From contig NZ_JAERMK010000001.1 of assembly GCF_016918015.1 (NCBI RefSeq), forward strand, positions 388,805 through 452,804: a stretch of DNA of 64,000 nucleotides. The letters are read 5' to 3'. A program made the translations under genes and the position numbers. The stretch is from Glycomyces sp. YM15 (GTDB lineage Bacteria; Actinomycetota; Actinomycetes; Mycobacteriales; Micromonosporaceae). The notes under the pieces are model-generated. The model did no database searches and was not told the origin of the DNA. It was given only the letters and a program-made list of their open reading frames with translations. The stretch's first letter is position 1. Every line of letters begins with the position of its first letter. This document shows, one piece after another, positions 8,744 to 15,624 of this stretch.

Positions 8744-9913
8744 ATGGATCTGGCCACGACCATTCAGAACATCGAACGCTCCTCGTCGGCGCTGACGACG
8801 CAGTCCCTCACCCGGATGGACGAACGCCTGCCCTGGTTCCGCGACCTGCCCGCCGAGCAACGCTCGATGGTCACCCTGGTGGCCCAAGCCGGGGTGCGGC
8901 AGTTCCTGGAATGGCTGCGCAACGGCGGTGAGGACCTCGGCACCTCCGACATGGTCTTCGAGGCCGCCCCCGTCGAGCTCGCCCGCGCCATCAGCCTCCA
9001 GCACACGGTCGCCCTCATCCAGGTCGTCATCGACGTGGTCGAGGAGCAGGTGCCCGCGCTCGCCGCCGAAGGCGAGACGGACCAGCTGCGCGAATCGGTG
9101 CTGCGTTTCAGCCGCGAGATCGCCTTCGCCTCCGCACGCGTGTACGCCCGTGCCGCCGAGACCCGCGGCGCCTGGGACGCGCGCCTCCAGGCGATGCTCG
9201 TCGACGCGCTCTTGCGCGGCGACAACTCCGACGAGCTCATCAGCCGCGCCGCGGCCCTCGGCTGGTCCGAGACGCAGACGATCACCGTCGTCTGCGGTGC
9301 CACTCCCGGCGGCGAGGCCACGCTCGTGCTCCACTCGGTCCAGCGCGCCGCCAGGCGGCTCGGGCTCGACATCCTCGCGGGCGTCCACGGCGCCCGCCTC
9401 GTGCTCCTCCTCGGCGGCGTCAAAGATCCCGTCGAGATCGTAGAGAAGCTCACCGGCCAGTTCGGCGACGGACCCGTCGTGGTGGGCCCCACCGTGAACG
9501 GCCTCGCGGACGCGTCCACGTCGGCGCTCGCCGCCGTCGCCGGGCACCGGGCCGCACCGGCCTGGCCCGACGCGCCCCGGCCCGTCACCGCGACCCAGCT
9601 CCTCCCCGAGCGGGCCATCGCCGGGGACGAGGAGGCCCGCCGGGTCCTGCGCGAGAACGTCTACATGACGCTGCGCCGCGCGGGCGGCGAGCTGCTGGAG
9701 ACCATGGACGCGTTCATCGCCTCCGGCGGCGTCCTCGAGGGGACCGCGCGCGAGCTGTACGTCCACCCCAACACGGTCCGGTACCGTCTCCGCCGCATCC
9801 AAGAGGTGACCGGTTTCTCCCCCACCGAACCGCATGAGGCCTTCGTCCTCCGTGTGGGGTTGACCATAGGACGCCTCGAGAACGCTTCGAGCACCCGGCG
9901 TTCTCGCAGTTGA
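8744..9913 (+). CDS. fasR: PucR/CdaR-type transcriptional regulator of fatty acid synthesis
   Basis: A 389-residue regulator with a central GGDEF-like/CdaR domain and a C-terminal PucR helix-turn-helix: ARELYVHPNTVRYRLRRIQEVTG near residues 342-364. It directly precedes fabD-fabH-acpP-fabF. In Streptomyces coelicolor the regulator in that position, FasR, activates this operon, so the same role is likely here. ATG 8744 is the only sensible start. A promoter candidate for fabD overlaps its stop codon, so fasR and fabD may be separately transcribed. The symbol rests on synteny and family, not on a sequence search. Confidence 0.8.
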   Translation: MDLATTIQNIERSSSALTTQSLTRMDERLPWFRDLPAEQRSMVTLVAQAGVRQFLEWLRNGGEDLGTSDMVFEAAPVELARAISLQHTVALIQVVIDVVEEQVPALAAEGETDQLRESVLRFSREIAFASARVYARAAETRGAWDARLQAMLVDALLRGDNSDELISRAAALGWSETQTITVVCGATPGGEATLVLHSVQRAARRLGLDILAGVHGARLVLLLGGVKDPVEIVEKLTGQFGDGPVVVGPTVNGLADASTSALAAVAGHRAAPAWPDAPRPVTATQLLPERAIAGDEEARRVLRENVYMTLRRAGGELLETMDAFIASGGVLEGTARELYVHPNTVRYRLRRIQEVTGFSPTEPHEAFVLRVGLTIGRLENASSTRRSRS

Positions 9914-9940
9914 CAACGAGTGTTGTAGATTCCATACAAG
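9910..9940 (+). promoter_or_regulatory. Candidate fab operon promoter and operator
   Basis: A consensus -35 TTGACA (9910-9915) overlaps the fasR stop codon. Sixteen to eighteen bases downstream is CCATAC/ATACAA, a plausible -10. The inverted repeat ACAAC-GAGT-GTTGT (9913-9926) begins inside the -35 box and could bind the regulator encoded just upstream. This stretch is AT-richer than its surroundings. Confidence 0.45.
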
Positions 9941-10006
9941 AACCGAACGGGCTTTCAGTCCTCCGACTGCTCCCGTATGACCTGTTGTCGATGCGAAAGT
10001 CTTAGT

Positions 10007-10933
10007 GTGCTTGCCATTCTCGCTCCCGGGCAGGGCTCGCAGAAGCCCGGGTTCCTGACGCCGTGGATCGAAGACCCCTCCGCCGAGGCCCGCCTCCGCG
10101 AGTGGTCCGAGATCATCGACCTCGACCTCGTCCGCCTCGGCACGACCGCCGAGCAGGACGAGATCACCGACACCGCCAATACCCAGCCGCTGCTCGTGGC
10201 CGCCGGACTGCTGGCCGCCGAGCGGCTGCTCACCGGCGACCTCGCCGAAGCGGACCTGGTCGTCGCCGGGCACTCCGTCGGGGAACTCACCGCGCTCGCC
10301 ATCGCCGGGGTCCTGACCCCCGAGGCCGCCGTCCGCCTCGCCGCCGTGCGCGGCCGCGAGATGGCCGCCGCCTGCAACATCGAGCCGACCACGATGGCCG
10401 CCGTGCTCGGCGGGATCGAGGACGAGGTCCTCGCCGCGATCGAAGCGGCGGGCGCCTGGCCGGCGAACCGCAACGGCGCCGGTCAGATCGTCGCCGCGGG
10501 CCCCGTGGCCGCCATCGAGAAGCTCACCCAGAGCCCGCCCGAAAAGGCCCGGATCATCCCCCTCAAGGTCGCCGGCGCGTTCCACACGCCGCACATGGCG
10601 CCCGCGCAGGAGGCGCTCGAAGCCGTCGCCGCCGAGATCGCCACCGCCGACCCGGTGCGGACGCTCCTGTCCAACCGCGACGGCAGGGCCGTGACCTCCG
10701 GCAAGACCGCCTTGCAGCAGATCGTGGCTCAGGTCACGTCACCGGTCAGGTGGGACGCCTGCATGAGTACGCTTGGAGAACAGGGCGTCACGGCGGTCAT
10801 CGAGCTGCCGCCCGCAGGGACGCTCACCGGACTGGCCAAGCGGGCACTCAAGGGCGTCGACCGTGTCAACGTGAACACCCCCGAGGACCTGGCCGCTGCC
10901 GCCGGACTCGCAGCGAATGAAGGAGTCGAGTGA
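10007..10933 (+). CDS. fabD: Malonyl-CoA:ACP transacylase (FabD)
   Basis: This 308-residue acyltransferase moves malonyl from CoA to the acyl carrier protein, supplying extender units to FabH and FabF. The motif LAPGQGSQ opens the protein; the nucleophile is S90 in AGHSVGE; the substrate-binding Arg lies in VRGREMA, and the catalytic His in AFHTPHM. I chose GTG 10007 (VLAILAPGQGSQ), which gives the normal FabD N-terminus, over an ATG 30 bases upstream that adds a cysteine-rich leader. The Shine-Dalgarno is weak for either. The stop overlaps the fabH start by four bases (GTGA), showing translational coupling. Confidence 0.92.
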   Translation: MLAILAPGQGSQKPGFLTPWIEDPSAEARLREWSEIIDLDLVRLGTTAEQDEITDTANTQPLLVAAGLLAAERLLTGDLAEADLVVAGHSVGELTALAIAGVLTPEAAVRLAAVRGREMAAACNIEPTTMAAVLGGIEDEVLAAIEAAGAWPANRNGAGQIVAAGPVAAIEKLTQSPPEKARIIPLKVAGAFHTPHMAPAQEALEAVAAEIATADPVRTLLSNRDGRAVTSGKTALQQIVAQVTSPVRWDACMSTLGEQGVTAVIELPPAGTLTGLAKRALKGVDRVNVNTPEDLAAAAGLAANEGVE

Positions 10934-11883
10934 GCGTCAACGGATCGCGTGTCGTCAGCGTCGGCCACTACCAGCCGGAGAAGATCCTCACCAACGAGGA
11001 CCTCTCCAAGATCGTCGACACCAACGACGAGTGGATCGTCTCCCGTGTCGGCATCAAGGAACGCCGCATCGCCGCCGACGACGAGAAGGTGGCCGACATG
11101 GCCGTCCACGCCGCCCGGCAGGCCCTCGAGAACTCCGGGTACGGCCCCGGTGACATCGACATGGTCATCGTCGCGACGGTCTCCGCCAAGGACACCTGCC
11201 CCAACACCGCCTGCCGCGTCGCCGAAGCCCTCGGGCTCAGCGTGCCGGCGGCCATCGACGTCAACACCGCCTGCTCCGGCTTCGAGTACGCGCTGGCCCA
11301 GGCGGACATGGCGATCAGGGTCGGCAGTGCCAAGCGCGCCATCGTGATCGGGGCCGAGAAGCTCACCGCCGTCACCGACTGGGAGGACCGCACCTCGTGC
11401 GTCCTCTTCGGCGACGGCGCGGGCGCGGTCGTGGTCGAGGGCACCGACGACCCGGAGCTGGCCATCAGCCCGGTCGTGTGGGGCTCCGAGCCGTCGATGA
11501 GCGACGTCATCCGCATCGAGGAGGACGTGCCGTTCATCAAGCAGGCCGGCCAGACCGTGTTCCGCTGGGCGACCACCCAGCTGGCGCCGCTCATCGAGCA
11601 GGTCGCCGACAGGGCGGGCCTCAAGATCAACGAGCTCGCGGCCTTCGTGCCGCACCAGGCGAACCTGCGGATCATCCAGGGCATCGCCAAGCGCCTCGAC
11701 TTCAGCGACGACTGCGTCATCGCCGAGGACATCGTCTACTCCGGCAACACGTCCGCGGCATCGGTGCCGCTGGCGCTGTCGAAGTTGGTACAAAGTGGCA
11801 AGGTGGCCTCCGGCGCCCCGATCCTCCTGTTCGGATTCGGCGGCGGACTCACCTACGCCGGGCAAGTCATCCGCTGCCCGTAA
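10930..11883 (+). CDS. fabH: Beta-ketoacyl-ACP synthase III (FabH)
   Basis: A 317-residue condensing enzyme that starts fatty acid synthesis by joining an acyl-CoA primer to malonyl-ACP. The catalytic triad is complete: C115 in NTACSGF, H242 in FVPHQAN and N273 in SGNTSAAS. The glycine-rich C-terminus LLFGFGGGLTYAG is typical. In actinomycetes this enzyme usually takes branched primers, which is family knowledge and not readable here. It sits between fabD (4-base overlap) and acpP (20-base gap). Confidence 0.95.
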   Translation: MSVNGSRVVSVGHYQPEKILTNEDLSKIVDTNDEWIVSRVGIKERRIAADDEKVADMAVHAARQALENSGYGPGDIDMVIVATVSAKDTCPNTACRVAEALGLSVPAAIDVNTACSGFEYALAQADMAIRVGSAKRAIVIGAEKLTAVTDWEDRTSCVLFGDGAGAVVVEGTDDPELAISPVVWGSEPSMSDVIRIEEDVPFIKQAGQTVFRWATTQLAPLIEQVADRAGLKINELAAFVPHQANLRIIQGIAKRLDFSDDCVIAEDIVYSGNTSAASVPLALSKLVQSGKVASGAPILLFGFGGGLTYAGQVIRCP

Positions 11884-11903
11884 TTATCGAGAGGAAATAA
11901 CTC

Positions 11904-12146
11904 ATGGCTCTGTCTCGTGACGAGATCCGCGAAGGCCTGTCCGACATTCTCGAAGAGGTCGCGGGTGTCAACCCCGACGATGTCGCCGACGCCAAGTCGT
12001 TCACCGACGACCTGGACGTCGACTCGCTCGCCATGGTCGAGGTCGTCGTCGCCGCTGAAGAGAAGTTCGGCGTGAAGATCCCCGACGACGAGGTCGCCAA
12101 CCTCAAGACCGTCGGCGACGCCGTCAACTACATCGAAAAGGGCTAA
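11904..12146 (+). CDS. acpP: Acyl carrier protein
   Basis: An 80-residue acidic four-helix carrier. The phosphopantetheine attachment serine is S41 in LDVDSLAMVE. It holds the growing acyl chain during fatty acid synthesis. A good Shine-Dalgarno (GAGAGGAAA) precedes ATG 11904, and its stop is two bases before the fabF start. Position within the fab operon argues for the fatty-acid ACP and not a polyketide one. Confidence 0.96.
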   Translation: MALSRDEIREGLSDILEEVAGVNPDDVADAKSFTDDLDVDSLAMVEVVVAAEEKFGVKIPDDEVANLKTVGDAVNYIEKG

Positions 12147-12148
12147 AT

Positions 12149-13366
12149 GTGACTGAGGTAGTCGTTACCGGACTCGGCGCCACCACCCCTCTCGGGGGGG
12201 ATGTGGCGTCGACCTGGGAGGCACTCGTGGCCGGACGGTCGGGTGTCCACCTGCTCGAGCACGAATGGGCACAGGAACTCCCCTGCCGTATCGCCGCCGA
12301 GCTGGCGGTGGAGCCCTCCGAGGTCCTGCCTCGGGTCCGGCTGCGCCGTCTCGACCGCTCCGAGCAGATCGCGCTCGTCGCGGCTCAGCAGGCGTGGGAC
12401 GACGCGGGGCTGAGCGACGACCTCGACAAGGAACGCCTGGGCGTCGTCTTCGGTTCCGGCATCGGCGGTGCGCTGACGCTGCTCGCTCAGGACGACATCC
12501 TTGAGCAGAGCGGCGCCCGCAAGGTCTCTCCGTTCACCGTGCCCATGCTCATGCCCAACGGCCCCGCCGCCGTGGTCGGTCTGGAATTCGGCGCCCAGGC
12601 CGGCGTGCACGCCCCCACCAGCGCGTGCGCCACCTCGGCCGAGGCGATCTCGTGGGCCGCCGACATGATCCGCGTCGGCCGTGCCGACGTGGTCGTGGCG
12701 GGCGGCGCGGAGGCGGTCATCGGCGGCCTGCCGATGGCCGGATTCTCCTCGATGAAGGCCATGTCGACCCGCAACGACGACCCGACGCACGCTTCCCGGC
12801 CCTGGGACCGCGACCGCGACGGGTTCGTCATGGGCGAAGGCTCGGGCGCGCTCATCCTCGAGCGCCGCGACCACGCGGAGGCCCGCGGGGCGCGGATCTA
12901 CGCCGTCGTGGCGGGCTCCGGCCTGACCTCCGACGGTTACGACATCGTCCAGCCCGACCCGGAGTGCCGGGGCGGCGGTCGGGCGATGGCGGCCGCGATC
13001 AAGCAGGCAGGGATCGACCCGAAGGAGATCGGCCACGTCAACGCCCACGCGACGTCCACTCCGGTCGGCGACATGGCGGAGGTCAAGGGCATCAAGCGCG
13101 TCGTGGGCGACCACGTCGTGCTCACCGGCACCAAGTCCATGACCGGGCACCTGCTCGGCGGGGCGGGCGCGGTCGAGTCGATCGCGGCGATCATGGCGAT
13201 CGTCGACGGGGTCATCCCTCCGACGATCAACCTCGAGAACCCCGACCCGGGCCTGGACCTGGACGTGGCGGCGAACGAGGCCCGCAAGGTCGACCTGAAC
13301 GCCGCGCTCAACACGGCCTTCGGCTTCGGCGGCCACAACGCGGCGCTCCTGTTCACGAAGGCGTAA
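12149..13366 (+). CDS. fabF: Beta-ketoacyl-ACP synthase II (FabF)
   Basis: A 405-residue elongating condensing enzyme. The Cys-His-His triad is present: C160 in SACATS, H300 in NAHATSTPVGD and H334 in TGHLLGGAGA. It elongates acyl-ACP with malonyl-ACP and is the last gene of the fab operon. GTG 12149 is used because the overlapping ATG at 12147 runs straight into a stop. A perfect hairpin terminator follows. fabG and fabI are not in the window, as is usual for this operon type. Confidence 0.95.
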   Translation: MTEVVVTGLGATTPLGGDVASTWEALVAGRSGVHLLEHEWAQELPCRIAAELAVEPSEVLPRVRLRRLDRSEQIALVAAQQAWDDAGLSDDLDKERLGVVFGSGIGGALTLLAQDDILEQSGARKVSPFTVPMLMPNGPAAVVGLEFGAQAGVHAPTSACATSAEAISWAADMIRVGRADVVVAGGAEAVIGGLPMAGFSSMKAMSTRNDDPTHASRPWDRDRDGFVMGEGSGALILERRDHAEARGARIYAVVAGSGLTSDGYDIVQPDPECRGGGRAMAAAIKQAGIDPKEIGHVNAHATSTPVGDMAEVKGIKRVVGDHVVLTGTKSMTGHLLGGAGAVESIAAIMAIVDGVIPPTINLENPDPGLDLDVAANEARKVDLNAALNTAFGFGGHNAALLFTKA

Positions 13367-13382
13367 GCGACACAAGAACATC

Positions 13383-13416
13383 GTAGGGCCCAGCCGCATT
13401 CGCGGCTGGGCCCTAC
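13383..13416 (+). terminator. Terminator of the fab operon
   Basis: A perfect 15-bp stem (13383-13397 with 13402-13416) with an ATTC loop lies 16 bases after fabF. Confidence 0.85.
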
Positions 13417-13712
13417 GGCGTCTCGGAGCGCCGCTGCGGTCTATCACCAAACGGACAGCAGGGGGACCCGGCCTCGGCGAAGCCTGCGAGCCGTGACTTC
13501 GCGGTTGGCGCAGAAATACTCCCGGGGTACGACATCTTCCGAACCTGATCCTTCCTCAGGATGAGACAGGTCGGTACCGCAGGCGGGAGCATCCGAGGGT
13601 GGCCGGCACTACCGTCGAAGGCGGGGTCTGCGTACCCGTGAGGTGCCCGCGATTTCCTTACACTGAAGCCGGAAACCACAGTAAGCCCGTTAAGACCACA
13701 GAGGAGCTCGTC
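13417..13712. other. Gene-free region between fabF terminator and DUF418 gene
   Basis: About 300 bases without a credible gene. It contains one copy of the dispersed repeat R2 (13467-13500). The part just before the DUF418 gene (13645-13700, TTTCCTTACACTGAAGCC and following) is locally AT-richer and probably holds that gene's promoter, but no clear -35/-10 pair is visible. Confidence 0.4.
13467..13500 (+). repeat. Dispersed intergenic repeat R2, copy 1
   Basis: The core CTCGGCGAAGCCTGCGAG followed by CCGT matches copies at 49779-49812 and 59618-59650. It lies in non-coding sequence just past the fab operon terminator. Confidence 0.6.
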
Positions 13713-14915
13713 GTGTCCACCGCCACCCCGCTCGCCACCACCGGCCCACCCGGCCCGCTCGCGTCGATCACCAAGGCCGAGCGATCCCTCGCGCCCGACA
13801 TCGCGCGCGGGTTCATGCTCCTGTTCATCGCCCTGGCGAACGTCCCGATCCACCTGTGGGGCATGGGACTCGACAAGTACAACCACAACACCGGCCAATC
13901 GACCGCCGACCACATCGCCTACTTCGTGGAGCAGCTCCTCATCGCCGAGCGCTCCCGCCCGATGTTCGCGGTCCTCTACGGCTTCGGCATCGCCATCATG
14001 GCCTCGCGCATGTTCGCGCGCGGCATGGAGGCCAAGGGCGTCCGCAAGATCCTGCGCCGCCGCTCCTGGTGGCTCATCGCGTTCGGCTTCCTGCACGCCA
14101 CGTTCCTGTTCTTCGGCGACATCCTCGCCCCGTACGGCGCCATGGGGCTCATCGCCCTGTTCTTCGTGAGCCTCTCCGACAAGTCGCTCAAGAAGTGGCT
14201 CTGGGGCTCCCTCGCCTACGTGGTCCTCATCGGCAACCCGATCATGGCGTTCTTCTACACCGCCGCCGGAACGCCGCCCGGGAGCGACGGCCTGCCGCCG
14301 TACGTCGGCCAGATCGTCATGGGCGCGATCGCCTCGCCGGCCGGCACGATCGCGATCGTGCTCACCGGCTCGTTCTTCCCGCTGATCATCGCGGGCATGA
14401 TGCTCCACCGCGCCGGCTGGATCGAGCACCCCGAATCGCATCTGCCGCAGCTGAAGAAGGTCTTCATCACCGGCATGATCGTGAACGTCCTCAGTTCGCT
14501 TCCCGTGGCGCTCATCGCACTCGGTGCCTGGGAGCCGTCGAACGGCGTCTGGATCGCCTCGGTGTACCTGACGCTCCTCGGCGGCCTGTACGCCGGGATC
14601 GGCTACATCTGCGGCTTCGCGCTCCTCGCGCACAAGCTGCGCGGCTTCGGCCGCCGGGGCGTGCCCGGGGCCCTCGCCGCGGTCGGCGAGCGTTCGCTCA
14701 CGAGCTACCTGCTGCAGTCGATCATCATGGCCCCGCTGCTCACCGCCTGGGGCTTCGGCCTCGGCGAGGACATGGGCTACCTCGCGGCGTTCGGCGTCGC
14801 GTTCGGGACCTGGCTGGTCACCGTCGCCGTCGCGGTCGCGCTCGACAAGGCCGGAAAGCGCGGCCCCTTCGAGGTCCTCCTCCGACGCCTCACCTACGGC
14901 CGCAAACGGGCCTGA
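13713..14915 (+). CDS. DUF418-family integral membrane protein
   Basis: A 400-residue polytopic membrane protein of the DUF418/YeiB type. The N-terminal segment RSLAPDIARGFMLLFIALANVP is the conserved start of the family; about ten hydrophobic helices follow, and the C-terminal DUF418 region contains VGERSLTSYLLQSIIM and the GPFEVLLRRLTYG ending. The family is related to acyltransferase-3-like membrane proteins, but its function is unclear. GTG 13713 was chosen because GAGGAG lies 8 bases upstream and the family N-terminus begins there. It ends before a terminator and is likely monocistronic. Confidence 0.85.
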   Translation: MSTATPLATTGPPGPLASITKAERSLAPDIARGFMLLFIALANVPIHLWGMGLDKYNHNTGQSTADHIAYFVEQLLIAERSRPMFAVLYGFGIAIMASRMFARGMEAKGVRKILRRRSWWLIAFGFLHATFLFFGDILAPYGAMGLIALFFVSLSDKSLKKWLWGSLAYVVLIGNPIMAFFYTAAGTPPGSDGLPPYVGQIVMGAIASPAGTIAIVLTGSFFPLIIAGMMLHRAGWIEHPESHLPQLKKVFITGMIVNVLSSLPVALIALGAWEPSNGVWIASVYLTLLGGLYAGIGYICGFALLAHKLRGFGRRGVPGALAAVGERSLTSYLLQSIIMAPLLTAWGFGLGEDMGYLAAFGVAFGTWLVTVAVAVALDKAGKRGPFEVLLRRLTYGRKRA

Positions 14916-14928
14916 CGAACACCCGACA

Positions 14929-14956
14929 CCCCCGCGTCGCTTTGCCGACGCGGGGG
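14929..14956 (+). terminator. Terminator after the DUF418 gene
   Basis: An 11-bp perfect stem (14929-14939 with 14946-14956) with a CTTTGC loop lies 13 bases past the stop. Confidence 0.75.
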
Positions 14957-14991
14957 TTCCGCCTTTTCGGGCGGCGTGGCACAATACGCGC

Positions 14992-15531
14992 GTGCAAGTG
15001 AGGGAGACTCCGTTCCGACTGCTGCGGGCCGCCGTGTTCGCCGCGGTCTCGGGGTCCGCTTCGCTCCTGCTGCACCTCTGGAGCGGCGGGAACGCCCCCG
15101 GTCCGCTCCAGTTCGCGGCCGCCGTCAGCGTGCTCTTCGCCGCCGCGTACGGCATCGGCGGGCGCCAGCGCGGCTTCCTCACACTCGCTCCACTGTGTCT
15201 CGTGGCGCAGTACGGGCTGCACGAGTGCTTCGAGCTCGGCGCCGCCGCCGCGGCGGGCCACGCGCACGGCGCGGGCCTGAGCATGTGGCTGGTGCACGTC
15301 GCCGCAGCGCTGGCGCAGGCGTCGTGGCTCGCGCGCGGCGATGCCGCGCTCGCGAGGCTGCTCGACGTCGTGACGCTGTTCTTCGCGCGGGTGATCCGCG
15401 TGCTCGGTGCGGGCGCGCCCGTGATGATCCGGCCGCGCCGGTTCACACTGCGGACGCAGACGCCGCGTCCGGTTCCGGCGGTGCGCGCCCCGATCTCCCG
15501 CCGCGGGCCACCGCTGTTCGCTTTCTCCTGA
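14992..15531 (+). CDS. Unknown small integral membrane protein
   Basis: A 179-residue protein that I do not recognise. It has about four hydrophobic helices (roughly residues 11-31, 40-60, 65-80 and 94-112), a histidine-containing loop GHAHGAG, and a basic, proline-rich cytoplasmic-looking C-terminus. GTG 14992 opens the frame. It lies 93 bases before the PepSY-DyP fusion gene on the same strand, with only a small hairpin between, so the two may be co-transcribed and functionally linked (metal or haem handling is inference from context). Confidence 0.6.
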   Translation: MQVRETPFRLLRAAVFAAVSGSASLLLHLWSGGNAPGPLQFAAAVSVLFAAAYGIGGRQRGFLTLAPLCLVAQYGLHECFELGAAAAAGHAHGAGLSMWLVHVAAALAQASWLARGDAALARLLDVVTLFFARVIRVLGAGAPVMIRPRRFTLRTQTPRPVPAVRAPISRRGPPLFAFS

Positions 15532-15624
15532 GTCTCTTTGTCCCCCAGCGCCTTCGGCGCTGACTCCTGCCCGGATCCCGGTTCGGCTCCGCTGCCGCGC
15601 GCTCCCGGGCCGCTCAGAAAGCGA

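Noticed and set aside
15538-15624. TTG start for the PepSY-DyP gene 87 bases upstream
   Set aside because: The added residues are Pro/Ser-rich and non-conserved, and the ATG pair at 15625-15630 has AGAAAG and begins the normal membrane protein.
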